A stretch of DNA of 64,000 nucleotides, from NCBI GenBank assembly GCA_963791595.1, contig CAWBTF010000030.1, positions 22,843 through 86,842 of the forward strand, read 5' to 3'. Origin of the DNA: JAEMQF01 sp963791595 (lineage in GTDB: Bacteria > Pseudomonadota > Gammaproteobacteria > Burkholderiales > Burkholderiaceae_C). The notes under the pieces were generated by a model, which was not told where the DNA came from, ran no database searches, and worked only from the letters and a program-made list of their open reading frames with translations. Below, piece after piece: positions 27,303-36,430 of this stretch; the stretch's first letter is position 1; each line of letters starts with the position of its first letter. Position numbers and translations under genes: made by a program.

Positions 27303-27782
27303 ATGCTGCGTCCCTCATTTGCCGTTCTTGTCGTCGCCGCGATGTTCATCGCGCAGCCCGCCTTCGCTGCCTCCAACGGCAATGGCAACGCCAACGGTCA
27401 CGCCAAGGGCAAGGTCGTGCACGGCGTGGCGCTCGCGTCGCTGTGCAAGGGCTGCGGCGTCGTCGCCAACGAGCGAACCGAAACGCGCAAGGGCCAGGCC
27501 AGCGGCGTGGGCGCGGTGGGCGGCGCAGTGGCCGGTGGCGTGGTCGGCAACCAGTTCGGCCGCGGCAACGGCAAGACCGCGATGACGGTGGTCGGCGCCG
27601 TCGGCGGCGCCGTGGCGGGCAATGAGATCGAGAAGAACATGAAGAAGCACACCGTCTGGATCACGACGGTGACGTTCAAGGACGGCACACAGAAGCGCTT
27701 CGAGCGCAGCAGCGACCCGGCGCTGCGCGCCGGAGACGTGGTGAAGATCGTGAACGGGAAGCCGGTGCGGCACGGCAGCTGA
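27303..27782 (+). CDS. Glycine-zipper surface-antigen-like protein
   Basis: 159 residues. A signal peptide (SFAVLVVAAMFIAQPAFA) ends before a Gly/Asn/His-rich start. Two glycine-zipper membrane hairpins follow: GVGAVGGAVAGGVVGNQFG near residue 75 and VVGAVGGAVAGNEIEKNM near 100, then a small beta domain (TVTFKDGTQKRFE). This is the layout of the 17-kDa antigen/SlyB family, proteins of the outer membrane or periplasm. A Cys pair, CKGC, lies before the zipper. ATG 27303 has GGAG about ten bases ahead. It is divergent from the amidase gene; exact role unknown. Confidence 0.8.
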   Translation: MLRPSFAVLVVAAMFIAQPAFAASNGNGNANGHAKGKVVHGVALASLCKGCGVVANERTETRKGQASGVGAVGGAVAGGVVGNQFGRGNGKTAMTVVGAVGGAVAGNEIEKNMKKHTVWITTVTFKDGTQKRFERSSDPALRAGDVVKIVNGKPVRHGS

Positions 27783-27866
27783 GCGTGCTGCTCAGCGCTC
27801 GGTCTTGAACTGCGCGATGGGCGATGCGCGGCGAAGGCGGCCGCCCCATCGCCGCCCGCACGGCGC

Positions 27867-28548
27867 TCAGGCCTTCAGCCGCTCGTTTTGCGGGAACATC
27901 GCGCGCCGCGCCGCGTCGTCCATCTCGGTCTTGAAGGCGTGTTTGTCTTTCAGCGCGGCCGCGCGCTGCGCCGCGGGGCGCTCGGTCACCGCGTCGAGCA
28001 GGCGCTTCACGTGCGGCAATTGCGCCCAGGCTTCGGCACCGAATGCGAACGGCACCGCGCGCGCCCAGCCCCACACCGCCATGTCGAGCAGCGTGTAGCG
28101 CTTGCTCACCATCCACGGCCGGTCGGCGAGATGGGCGTTCAGGATCTTCCAGTGGCGCCACGCTTCGAAGTCGTAGCGGTTGATCGAATACGGGTGGGGT
28201 TCGGGCGCGTAGTGCTTGAAGTGCACGCACTGGCCGGTGAAAGGCCCGATGCCCGAAGCGACGAACATCAGCCACGACAGCATCGGGCCGCGGTCCGCGG
28301 CCGCGGGCAGAAACTGGCCCGATCTTCTCGGCCAGGTAAAGCAGGATCGCGTTGCTGTCGAACACGGTGACGCCGTCGTCGACGATCACCGGCACCTTGG
28401 CGTTCGGGTTCAGTGCCGTGAATCCGGGCAGGTGCTGCTCGCCCTTGCGCGTGTCCACTGGAATGGCCTCATAAGGGATGCCGGCCTCCTCCAGAAACAG
28501 CGCAACCTTCATCGGGTTGGGCGCGAGCGAGTAGTAGAACTTCAACAT
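27867..28548 (-). pseudogene. Glutathione S-transferase, frameshifted
   Basis: The front (MLKFYYSLAPNPMKVALFLE, then NPNAKVPVIVDDG and FDSNAILLYLAEKIG) is the thioredoxin-like domain of a GST. The all-helical domain (MLSWLMFVASGIGPFTGQCV through NERLKA) continues one frame over to 27867. Removing one base from the CCC at 28318-28320 joins them as EKIGQFLPAAADRGPMLSW with no loss. It resembles YghU/YfcG-type GSTs. The break is either a true inactivating slip or a consensus error. Confidence 0.8.
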
Positions 28549-28674
28549 GGGGTGGGCCTGACGGGTGGTTGGGGATGCTGCCATTGTGGGCCAGCCCGCG
28601 TCGTATCCGTGGCGAGCGACCGGAGTTGACCTGAATCGCAAACCCGTGGGGGCCGCGATGCGCGGCAGCCACGT

Positions 28675-29706
28675 TCAACTGGTGGGCGCCGCCGGGTCGA
28701 GCAGGCCCGCGGCCTTGAGCTCCCGCCACAGGCCGGCCGGCACCGGATGCTCGGCGTCGGCGGCGTTGGCCTGCACCTCGGCGGGCTTCACCGCACCGAG
28801 CACGACCGACACGACCGCCGGGTGGCGCAGCGCGAAATGCAGCGCCGCGCGCCGCAGTGTCGTGGCGTGGCGGGTGCAGATCGCCTCGATCTTGCGAACG
28901 CGCTCCAAGATTTCGGGCGGTGCCGGGGCGTATTCGAACTTGGCACCGGGGATCGCGCCGGTGGCCAGGATGCCGGAATTGAACACACCCGCCAGCATCA
29001 CGCCGATCTTCTTCTCGAGCGCCAGCGGCAGGAATTCGCTCAACCCGTTCTGGATCAGCAACGAGTAGCGGCCGGCCATCATCGCGACGTCGAAGTCGCC
29101 TGCGCGGGCGAACTTGGCGCAGGTGTCGGCCTCGTTGATGCCAAAGCCGATCGCGGCGACCGTCTTTTCGCTGCGCAGCTTGTCCAGCGCCTTGTAGGCG
29201 CCGTCCATCGCCTCGCTGAAGCGGCGCGGCGCGTCGGCCTGGCCGTGGGTCCAGACATCGCAGTCGTGGATCAGCAGCACGTCGATGCGGCTCAGGCCCA
29301 TGCGCAGCAGCGACTGTTCGACCGAGCGCATCGTGCCGTCGTACGAATAGTCGAAGCGCGCGGCGTGCGGATGGCCGCCCTTGAAGCCGGGCGAATAGGC
29401 GTCCCGGTTGCGCTCGGGCGGTTGGCCGAACGGGTCCATCACGCGCCCGATCTTGGTCGAGACGATCACGTCGGCGCGCGGCAGATGGCGCAGGCCGGCG
29501 CCGACGCGCGCCTCGGCCAGGCCGTTGCCGTAGTGCGGCGACGTGTCGAACACGCGCACGCCGCTCGCATAGGCGTGCTCGATCGTCGCTACCTGCGTCT
29601 TCTCGTCGAGCAGCTCGTACAGGTCGCCCATCGGCGCGGTGCCGATGCCGATGGCTGAAAACGCCAGGTCCGTTCCGTTGCGAGTCCTGAAATTGCGCGT
29701 ATGCAC
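28675..29706 (-). CDS. Aldo/keto reductase (D-threo-aldose 1-dehydrogenase-like)
   Basis: 343 residues with a TIM-barrel NADP oxidoreductase fold. Key parts: the catalytic Asp and Tyr in VRVFDTSPHYGNGLAE near residue 50, STKIGR near 85, and the LLIHDCD segment near 145. The FDYSYDGTMRSVEQSLLRMG region and its length are typical of the group that contains D-threo-aldose (L-fucose) dehydrogenases. The start is GTG 29706, supported by GAGGAGA six to seven bases ahead; there is no ATG nearby. Sugar specificity is only inferred. Confidence 0.85.
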   Translation of the reverse strand: MHTRNFRTRNGTDLAFSAIGIGTAPMGDLYELLDEKTQVATIEHAYASGVRVFDTSPHYGNGLAEARVGAGLRHLPRADVIVSTKIGRVMDPFGQPPERNRDAYSPGFKGGHPHAARFDYSYDGTMRSVEQSLLRMGLSRIDVLLIHDCDVWTHGQADAPRRFSEAMDGAYKALDKLRSEKTVAAIGFGINEADTCAKFARAGDFDVAMMAGRYSLLIQNGLSEFLPLALEKKIGVMLAGVFNSGILATGAIPGAKFEYAPAPPEILERVRKIEAICTRHATTLRRAALHFALRHPAVVSVVLGAVKPAEVQANAADAEHPVPAGLWRELKAAGLLDPAAPTS

Positions 29707-29910
29707 GAGCGTCTCCTCGCTGGAAAGAGTATCGACACCATCCCCCGGCGCCGGGTGAGCACGAGGATAGCGCGGCGCGTCGGAGCCGCGCCACCGGGAA
29801 ATCGCCCCGGCCGCACGACATCGTCGGCCTCGCCCGCAGAGATGCAGCAGGCTCGAATCAGGGCAACCCCGAGGCCGCGCATCGACGTTGGGCCTGTAGC
29901 ATCGCCGCCC

Positions 29911-30690
29911 ATGAGGAGGCCAGGGCCCATCGCGGGCGCCGCAATGTTCCTACTTCCATTGCTGGGCTTGCTCGCGATCTGGGAAGTGACGGTGCGCGCC
30001 TTTGACGTGAATCCCCGCGTGTTCCCCGCCGTCGCGCCGGTGGTCAAGGCCGGCGTCGAAGCGGTTGTCGACGGCACACTCATCCGCCACATCGGCGCGA
30101 GCCTCGGCCGCATTGCCTTGGGCACATTGATCGGTATCGTGCTTGCCGTGCCGCTGGGCGTCGCGATGGGAACGAACCGCGCGGTCTCACTGTTCTTCTC
30201 ACCGCTGCTGCGCTTCTTTTCGGTGCTCGCAGGCATCGCGTGGATTCCGATCGCCACGCTGTGGTTCGGCTACGGCTTCGGCGCCATCACATTCGTGATC
30301 TTCAATGCCGTGTTCTTCGTCGTCGCTTACAACGCGTTGCTGGGCGTGACCGGGATACCGATGCCCTTGCGCAATGCCGCGCGCTCGCTCGGCGCGGGCC
30401 GCTGGCAACTGTTCATCGAAGTGCTGTTGCCGGGCGCGCTGCCCAACATCGTGACCGGTATCCGCACGGGCCTCGGCTTCGCGTGGCGCGGTCTGATCGC
30501 GGCCGAGATGATTGCCACCGACGTCGGCCTGGGCTACATGCTGTTCGTCGCGCGCGACTTCTATCGCACCGAGGTGATCGTGCTCGGCATGGTGATCATC
30601 GGCGCGATCTGGCTGCTGCTCGATCGCCTGCTGCTCGCGCCGCTGGAGCGCGCGACGATCGAGCGCTGGGGCATGGTGAGGGCGGCATGA
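29911..30690 (+). CDS. NitT/TauT-type ABC transporter permease, first
   Basis: 259 residues with about six membrane spans. The family pattern is clear: LLGLLAIWEVTVRAFDVNP at the start, LGTLIGIVLAVPLGVAMG near residue 70, and the coupling loop NAARSLGAGRWQLFIEVLLP near 155 followed by GALPNIVTGIRTGLGFAWR. This class imports nitrate, taurine and other sulfonates, or pyrimidine precursors. ATG 29911 is chosen; ATG 29944 is an alternative that trims the front. A second, different permease gene follows 19 bases later. Confidence 0.88.
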   Translation: MRRPGPIAGAAMFLLPLLGLLAIWEVTVRAFDVNPRVFPAVAPVVKAGVEAVVDGTLIRHIGASLGRIALGTLIGIVLAVPLGVAMGTNRAVSLFFSPLLRFFSVLAGIAWIPIATLWFGYGFGAITFVIFNAVFFVVAYNALLGVTGIPMPLRNAARSLGAGRWQLFIEVLLPGALPNIVTGIRTGLGFAWRGLIAAEMIATDVGLGYMLFVARDFYRTEVIVLGMVIIGAIWLLLDRLLLAPLERATIERWGMVRAA

Positions 30691-30709
30691 CAGGCTCGGC
30701 TCTTCCACC

Positions 30710-31531
30710 ATGAGCGCGCCACCCGTCTCGCCGTGGCTGCGCCTGTGGGGCGCGTACCTGCGCTGGTCGGCACGCAGCCCTACGCTGGCCGCGCTCGTGC
30801 CCTTCGTTCCGGTGCTGTTGCTGTGGGCCGGCGTGGCTCAGTCGGGTCTGTTCCCGGCCGTGTTCTTTCCGGGTCCGGGCGTGGTGATCCAGAAGTTCGG
30901 CACGCTGATGGCCAACGGCATCCTGCCCGCCTACCTGGAAGACAGCGTGATCCGCCTCGCTGCAGGAACGGCGGTCGGCATGGCGATCGGCATTCCGCTC
31001 GGCCTGCTGGTGGGCCTGAGCGACCGCGCGCACCGGGCGCTCTGGCCGGTGCTGCTGTTCTTCCAGGCGATCGGCGACATCGCCTGGCTGCCGATCTTGC
31101 TGATCTGGTTCGGTTTCGGCCTGACGACGATGACCTTCGTGATCGTCTATACCGTGCTGTTCCCGGTGGTGCTGAACACGGTGCTCGGTGTGCGCTCCGT
31201 GCCACTCGAGCTGCACCGTGCCGCGCTGTCGCTCGGCGCATCGAAGGCGCGCGTGGTTTGGGAAGTGGTGCTGCCCGGCGCCTTGCCCAACATCATGACG
31301 GGGCTGCGCAACGGCCTGGGCTTCGGTTGGCGCGCGTTGATCGCCGCGGAGATCATCGTCGGCACGAGCGGCATCGGCTTCCTGATGTTCGACGCGCGCC
31401 GCGCCGGCTCGGTGGTGGAGATCATGCTCGGCATGATCGTGCTCGGCGTGCTCTGGGTGATCGTCGACAGCTGGGTGCTCGCCCCGATCGAGCGCGCGAC
31501 GGGGGAACGCTGGGGAACGGTGACACGATGA
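30710..31531 (+). CDS. NitT/TauT-type ABC transporter permease, second
   Basis: 273 residues, the same fold as the gene before it but clearly diverged. LLLWAGVAQSGLFPAVFFPG opens the first span, and the coupling loop HRAALSLGASKARVVWEVVL near residue 175 precedes PGALPNIMTGLRNGLGFGWR. Two permease genes with a single ATPase suggest a heterodimeric channel. Its stop overlaps the ATPase start (ATGA at 31528-31531), so the two are translationally coupled. Confidence 0.88.
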   Translation: MSAPPVSPWLRLWGAYLRWSARSPTLAALVPFVPVLLLWAGVAQSGLFPAVFFPGPGVVIQKFGTLMANGILPAYLEDSVIRLAAGTAVGMAIGIPLGLLVGLSDRAHRALWPVLLFFQAIGDIAWLPILLIWFGFGLTTMTFVIVYTVLFPVVLNTVLGVRSVPLELHRAALSLGASKARVVWEVVLPGALPNIMTGLRNGLGFGWRALIAAEIIVGTSGIGFLMFDARRAGSVVEIMLGMIVLGVLWVIVDSWVLAPIERATGERWGTVTR

Positions 31532-32286
31532 AGAGCCTGACGATCGAGCACCTCCAGAAGACCTACTTCGATCCGTTCGCCGACAAGCAGGTGGTCGCGA
31601 TTCGCGAGATCTCGCTGAGCGTTGACGCGGGCGACTTCGTCGCCGTCGTCGGGCCCTCGGGCTGCGGCAAGACGACGTTGCTGAACACGATCGCCGGCTT
31701 CCTGGCGCCCACTGCGGGTGAGATTCGGGTCGACGGCCGCGCTGTGAGCGGGCCGGGACCGGACCGCGGCGTCGTGTTCCAGTCGTTCGCGCTGTTCCCA
31801 TGGCGCAGCGTGCTCGACAACGTGGCGTTCGGGCCGAAGATGCGCGGCATGCCCAAGGCGAAGCGCCACGAGGTCGCGCGCGAGTACCTGGCGCTCGCTG
31901 GTCTCTCGCACGCGGCGGAGCGCTACCCGAACGAACTGTCGGGCGGCATGCAGCAGCGTGTGGGCGTGGTGCGGGCCCTGGCCAATCAACCCGACGTGCT
32001 GTTGATGGACGAGCCTTTCGCCAGTGTGGACGCGCAGACGCGCATGACGCTGCAGGAAGAGCTGACGCGCATCTGGGAGCAGCGCCGGCCGACGGTGCTG
32101 TTCATCACGCACGACGTGAGCGAAGCGGTATTCCTGGCCAATCGCGTGATCGTGCTGTCGCACGGCGCGGTGCTCGACGACATCGCCATCGACTTGCCGC
32201 GGCCACGCGCGTGGGATGCGCTGATCGAAGACGCGGGCTTCAAGGCCCTGGCGGCGCGGGTGCTGCAGCAGGTGCGCGCGGCATGA
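31528..32286 (+). CDS. NitT/TauT-type ABC transporter ATP-binding protein
   Basis: 252 residues. Walker A GPSGCGKTT near residue 43, Q-loop VFQSFALFPW near 87, signature LSGGMQQR near 137, Walker B VLLMDEPFASVD near 157 and H-loop FITHDVSEAVFLA near 195. The early DKQVVAIREISLSVDAGDF and the closing LPRPRAWD stretch match SsuB/TauB-like ATPases. It drives import through the two preceding permeases. Confidence 0.92.
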   Translation: MKSLTIEHLQKTYFDPFADKQVVAIREISLSVDAGDFVAVVGPSGCGKTTLLNTIAGFLAPTAGEIRVDGRAVSGPGPDRGVVFQSFALFPWRSVLDNVAFGPKMRGMPKAKRHEVAREYLALAGLSHAAERYPNELSGGMQQRVGVVRALANQPDVLLMDEPFASVDAQTRMTLQEELTRIWEQRRPTVLFITHDVSEAVFLANRVIVLSHGAVLDDIAIDLPRPRAWDALIEDAGFKALAARVLQQVRAA

Positions 32287-32305
32287 AGCGGGGTCGGGTG
32301 TCGCC

Positions 32306-32638
32306 ATGGGGATGATTCGCGACGCCGTGCGTTCGACGCGCGGCTGCATCGTGATCGGGGCGATCGTCGCGCTCGCGGTCTGGAAAGTCGGCATCGTGCT
32401 CGTGGCCCCGAGCAAAGTGATGCCTGGCTTCACGCCCAATGCACGCGGCCAGGTGAATGTGCTCGTCACGCTGCGCTGCCCGCCGGAGCGCTTTCACGTG
32501 CTGGCGTTTCAGCAGCATGGCCGGGTGTCGGGCACCGGCGAAGACTCGATCGAAGTGCGCGGCGTCAATGTCGCGACCCTGAATGAATTGGCCCGGCCTT
32601 ATTGGGTCAAGCGTGCCGAACCGCTGCCGGCACAATGA
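32306..32638 (+). CDS. Small membrane-anchored protein of unknown function in the NitT/TauT operon
   Basis: 110 residues from ATG 32306 (or ATG 32312). One hydrophobic stretch, GCIVIGAIVALAVWKVGIVL, sits near residues 13-32, followed by about 75 polar residues without a recognised domain (VNVLVTLRCPPERFHVLAFQ is the most patterned part). It lies 19 bases after the ATPase gene and 23 bases before the binding protein gene on the same strand, so it is probably part of the operon. Codon use fits its neighbours. I do not recognise the family. Confidence 0.5.
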   Translation: MGMIRDAVRSTRGCIVIGAIVALAVWKVGIVLVAPSKVMPGFTPNARGQVNVLVTLRCPPERFHVLAFQQHGRVSGTGEDSIEVRGVNVATLNELARPYWVKRAEPLPAQ

Positions 32639-32661
32639 TGTTCCACCCTGAGGAGACTGTG

Positions 32662-33762
32662 ATGAAAAGAGGCAAATTGCTAGGACCCTGGCGAGCGGTC
32701 GCCACGCCGCTGTTGGCGTTGGCGGCACTGAGTTTTGCACTCACCACGCCGCACACCGCCGAAGCGCAAACGCTCGTGAAGATGAAAGCCGGCATGGTGA
32801 CCGGCATCGACCAGGTGGGCCTGCCGATCGCACTGGAGCGCGGTTTTTTCGAGAAGCACGGCCTGGACGTGACCGTCGCGCGGCCGTACGCCACCGGCGT
32901 CGACGCGCTCAATGCGCTGCAAGCGGGCGAGAGCGACATCGTGCAGGTGGGCGTGCCGATGATCGGCGCGGTGCTGCGCGGCATGGACCTGGTGGCGCTC
33001 GGCAACTACAGCGGCAGCGCGACCAGGCTGGGTTCGGACGCGACGATGGCGCTGGTGGCGCGCGAGGGCTCGGGCATCGACAAGAACAATCTGGCCACGT
33101 TGAAGGGCAAGAAAATCGCCGCTTCGTTCGGCACGATCAACCACTTGTACGCGCTCGCGCTGATCGAAAAAGCCGGCCTCACGCCGGCCGACGTGACGCT
33201 CGTCAACACGCCGCCGCCCGACATGACGGTGGCGCTGCTGTCCAAGGGCATCGACGCGTTTTCTGGCTGGGACCCCTGGCCCATCGTCGCGCAGAAAGAC
33301 GTTCCGGGTGCTTACGCCGTGATCCGCGGCGGCGACGTGATCTCCTACCTCGGCTTCAATGTCGCCGCGCGCGGCTGGGTCGAGAAGAACGGCGAGACGA
33401 TCGAGAAGTTCCTGGCAGCAGTGGCCGAGGCCGACAAGTGGATGCGCGCGAATCCGAAACTCGCAGCGCAGGTCGCGACGCGCTGGATCCCCGGGCTGAA
33501 ACCCGACGTGGCCGAAGCCGCGATCCAGTTCAACATTCAGCAGAACGACCGCCGCTTGTCGGCGAACAACTACCGGGCGCTCTGGGCAGCGCAGGATCGG
33601 CTGAACCGGCTGGGCATCCTGAAGGCAACGTTCGACGTGAACAAGCACATCGAGCCGAAGCACATCTTGAAAGTGATGAAAGACAAACCCGAGCTGTTCT
33701 CCGACCTGCCGCCGATCCCGGCCGACGTGGCCATCGGGCCAGGGTTCGTGTTCAAACCCTGA
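32662..33762 (+). CDS. NitT/TauT-type ABC transporter substrate-binding protein
   Basis: 366 residues from ATG 32662 with TGAGGAG about ten bases ahead. The signal peptide ends near HTAEAQ. The mature protein starts TLVKMKAGMVTGIDQVGLPI, then ALERGFFEKHGLDVTVARPY, with LQAGESDIVQVGVPMIGAVL near residue 95 and GKKIAASFGTINHLYALAL near 155, typical of SsuA/TauA/NrtA periplasmic proteins. It is the last gene of its operon. Ligand could be a sulfonate, nitrate, thiamine precursor or other small anion; no neighbouring catabolic gene settles it. Confidence 0.88.
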   Translation: MKRGKLLGPWRAVATPLLALAALSFALTTPHTAEAQTLVKMKAGMVTGIDQVGLPIALERGFFEKHGLDVTVARPYATGVDALNALQAGESDIVQVGVPMIGAVLRGMDLVALGNYSGSATRLGSDATMALVAREGSGIDKNNLATLKGKKIAASFGTINHLYALALIEKAGLTPADVTLVNTPPPDMTVALLSKGIDAFSGWDPWPIVAQKDVPGAYAVIRGGDVISYLGFNVAARGWVEKNGETIEKFLAAVAEADKWMRANPKLAAQVATRWIPGLKPDVAEAAIQFNIQQNDRRLSANNYRALWAAQDRLNRLGILKATFDVNKHIEPKHILKVMKDKPELFSDLPPIPADVAIGPGFVFKP

Positions 33763-33798
33763 AGGAAGCAGGGGCGATGGGCGAGGCGCGCGTCTCGC

Positions 33799-34230
33799 TC
33801 AGTGCGCCACTGCGCCGAGCTGCAGCAGCAGGCGCTTCAATTCGCCCTGCACTTGCGCGGGAAAGCCGGTGCTGCCCCAGCGGGTGTCGGCGATCAGCGC
33901 GTTCAGGGTTTGTGCCGAGCGCGACGCATTCGGCCAATCCTTGGCCAGGCGGTTGGCGACGTGCGGATAGCGTTCGCACAGTGCCTTGGGCCGGGCGTCG
34001 TTCGGGAACGCTACAAGCCAGTCGATCGTGGCACCGGCCAGCATGCGCTCGGCAGCGCTCGCCTTTTCTTCTTTCTTGCGGCCGAAGGTGACAGACAGCG
34101 GGTCGGCGTCGATCGACGCGTCGACCGGCGGTGCTTCCGCCTGCGCCGGCTTGGCGGCCGGGGCTTCGAACACGACCTGTTCGAATTCAATCGTTCCGGA
34201 AGGGCGGAATTGCGGGGCTTGGTTCGACAT
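33799..34230 (-). CDS. Conserved hypothetical protein
   Basis: 143 residues, soluble, no signal peptide. The first 45 residues are Ala/Pro-rich and likely disordered (FEAPAAKPAQAEAPPVDASI); the rest is helical (ERMLAGATIDWLVAFPNDAR, then KALCERYPHVANRLAKDW). Base composition and codon use fit a real gene. I recognise no domain. It converges with the NitT/TauT binding protein gene. Confidence 0.6.
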   Translation of the reverse strand: MSNQAPQFRPSGTIEFEQVVFEAPAAKPAQAEAPPVDASIDADPLSVTFGRKKEEKASAAERMLAGATIDWLVAFPNDARPKALCERYPHVANRLAKDWPNASRSAQTLNALIADTRWGSTGFPAQVQGELKRLLLQLGAVAH

Positions 34231-34350
34231 GGATGAGTCCGGTAATGAGCCGCTTCAAGCCAATATAGGCGCAAACCGGTGCTGGTGCGCCGAAGCGCCG
34301 ACGCCGGTGTGTGACTTGCTTGGGTTTGCCACCCCGGGGATGCTTGCCGA

Positions 34351-34638
34351 TCAGACGGCGAGAAACCCACCATCCACGGGCAGGGTCACGCCGGTCACGT
34401 AGCCGGACAGGCGCGATGAGAGAAACAAGACCGGGCCAACCAGTTCTTCGGGTTCGCCGACGCGGCCCATCGGAATGCGCATCAGGAATTTCTCGAGGGG
34501 CTGCGGGTCGCCGCGCGTGGCCTGGGTCATCGGTGTGGCGATCACGCCCGGGGCGAGCGCATTCACGCGCACACCATCCTTCGCCAGTTCGGCGGCGAGG
34601 GACTGCGTCAGCATCTTGATCGCGCCTTTGGACGGTGA
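34351..34638 (-). pseudogene. Short-chain dehydrogenase/reductase, C-terminal remnant
   Basis: The last 95 residues of a classical SDR: SKGAIKMLTQSLAAELAKDG, VRVNALAPGVIATPM, GRVGEPEELVGPVLFLSS and YVTGVTLPVDGG. Similarity stops at SPSKGA, so about 160 N-terminal residues, including the NAD-binding GxxxGxG, the catalytic Ser and the Tyr of YxxxK (Arg stands at that place), are missing. The flavoprotein gene ends 17 bases away at 34655, so the junction looks like a deletion. Upstream in-frame codons allow an open frame to 34740 but are not SDR-like. Confidence 0.82.
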
Positions 34639-34654
34639 GCGGTGACGCGTGCGT

Positions 34655-36430
34655 TCAAGCGGCTTGCCGCACCGCGGCGATCGGCGTCGCGGAACCGAGT
34701 GGTCGCTCGCAGTGCCAGTCCGGCGCGCGCGCAAGTTCATTGCCGGCGATGAAGCCGAAGGTGAGCGCCGGGCCGAGTGTGATTCCGGCGCCGGGATAGT
34801 TACCGCCCATCACCGAAGCCGCGTCGTTGCCCACGGCATGGAGGCCCGGGATGGGCAGGTTGTCGGCGTCGAGCACACGCGTCTGGGCGTCGGTCACCAG
34901 GCCGGCAAAGGTTCCGATGTCGCCGATGACGAGCTTGATCCCGTAGTAGGGGCCCGTGTCGAGCGGGCGCACGCAAGGATTCGGCTGATTCAGCGCGTCG
35001 CCCTGGTAGCGGTTGTAGGCCTTGCTGCCTTTGCCGAACGCGGGGTCTTCGCCCTTGGCGGCGTGGCGATTGAATTGATCGACGGTGGCCTGCAGCGCAA
35101 CGACGTCAACGCCGATGGCCTGGGCAAGCTCCGCCACCGTGCGGCCGCGTTTCAGGTAACCGGTTCTCAGGTGCCGGCCGATCGGCAGCGGGAACGGTGC
35201 GACGCAGCCCATGCCGTACTGGCGCAAGGTCTTGTGGTCGCAGATCTCCCACGCGTGGATGTCCTTGTCGCCTTTCGTCGCAGCGACCAGGGACTGAACG
35301 AAGTCGTGGTACGAATCGCCTTCGTTTGCGAAGCGTTGGCCCCGCCGCGTGACGGCGATGACGCCGGGCTTGGCACGGTCGATGAAATGCGGCATCACGC
35401 CCGCCGTGCCGTCCTTGCGCGTCGTCTCCGACGTGGGAACCCATGCCGCGGCGTGCGGGATCGTGGTGTCCACCCGGCCGCCCACCGCTTCAGCCAGGCG
35501 CAGCCCGTCGCCGGTGTTCCCCGGCGGCGACGGCGTGAAGTGCTCGTGGCCGGTGGGCGCATGCGGGAACAGCTGCTTGCGACGCTCGATATCGTGCGGG
35601 AAGCCGCCGGCGGCGAGGACCACGCCGCGGCGCACAGTGACCGTCGTCGCGACGCCGTCGCGCTCGACGACCGCACCGATCACCGCTCCTGCTTCGGTGA
35701 GCAGCTTGCGCACCGGAGACCTGAGCCAGACGTCGACACCCTGGTCCATGCCCGCTTTGGCGAGGCGGCCGGCCAGCGCATTGCCGTTCGTGAGCAGCAT
35801 GCCGCGGCCATGGCGTCTCACGTCGACAAAGTGGCGCGTGAGCCGCTTGGCGACATAGAGGAACGACTCCAGGGATTTGAAGGCACGCATGAAATGCCAG
35901 ATTTCCTTGCCCGAGCCCAGCATCATTCCGAACACGGTTAACTCGGGCAGCGCCGGGGCGAGCGACTTGACGCGTTCGCCGAGTTCGTGGCCATCGAACG
36001 GCCGCGTGACCATCGAGCGCCCTCCCGGCTGGCCGCCAGGGGCTTCAGCGTGGTAGTCGGGGAAAAGCGGTGGCATGTCGAACTGCACGCAGGTCTGGCT
36101 CGTGAAGAAGTCAATCGCCTTCGGGCCGTTCTCGAGAAACGCGTCGACGCGGGCCGCGTCGAAGTGCGTCGTCGCCTCGTGCCGCAGGTAGGCGCGCGCC
36201 GCACCCGCGGGCTCATGGATGCCCTGTTCGGTGGCCAGTCGTGTGCCGGGGATCCACAGCCAGCCGCCCGATCGTGCCGTCGTGCCGCCGAACAGAGGCT
36301 GCTTCTCGGCCACGACGACTTTCAGGCCCTGCGCGGCCGCGGTCACGGCGGCTGACATGCCGGACGCGCCCGAGCCGACGATGAGGACGTCGCACTCGAT
36401 GGACGAACGCGAGGAGCTTGGGTCTGTCAT
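34655..36430 (-). CDS. FAD-dependent oxidoreductase, 3-ketosteroid delta-1-dehydrogenase-like
   Basis: 591 residues. FAD is bound at the N-terminal VLIVGSGASGMSAAVTAAAQ with the following E (VVVAEK) for the ribose. GGTTARSGGWLWIPG near residue 45 and the C-terminal PGLHAVGNDAASVMGGNYPG with GAGITLGPALTFGFIA are typical of the KstD/fumarate-reductase flavoprotein group. KstD enzymes desaturate ring A of 3-ketosteroids; related members act on other cyclic ketones. ATG 36430 (MTDPSSS) is chosen over 36478. With the SDR remnant downstream it may be a leftover of a larger steroid-type or alicyclic catabolic cluster, but that is inference. Confidence 0.83.
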   Translation of the reverse strand: MTDPSSSRSSIECDVLIVGSGASGMSAAVTAAAQGLKVVVAEKQPLFGGTTARSGGWLWIPGTRLATEQGIHEPAGAARAYLRHEATTHFDAARVDAFLENGPKAIDFFTSQTCVQFDMPPLFPDYHAEAPGGQPGGRSMVTRPFDGHELGERVKSLAPALPELTVFGMMLGSGKEIWHFMRAFKSLESFLYVAKRLTRHFVDVRRHGRGMLLTNGNALAGRLAKAGMDQGVDVWLRSPVRKLLTEAGAVIGAVVERDGVATTVTVRRGVVLAAGGFPHDIERRKQLFPHAPTGHEHFTPSPPGNTGDGLRLAEAVGGRVDTTIPHAAAWVPTSETTRKDGTAGVMPHFIDRAKPGVIAVTRRGQRFANEGDSYHDFVQSLVAATKGDKDIHAWEICDHKTLRQYGMGCVAPFPLPIGRHLRTGYLKRGRTVAELAQAIGVDVVALQATVDQFNRHAAKGEDPAFGKGSKAYNRYQGDALNQPNPCVRPLDTGPYYGIKLVIGDIGTFAGLVTDAQTRVLDADNLPIPGLHAVGNDAASVMGGNYPGAGITLGPALTFGFIAGNELARAPDWHCERPLGSATPIAAVRQAA

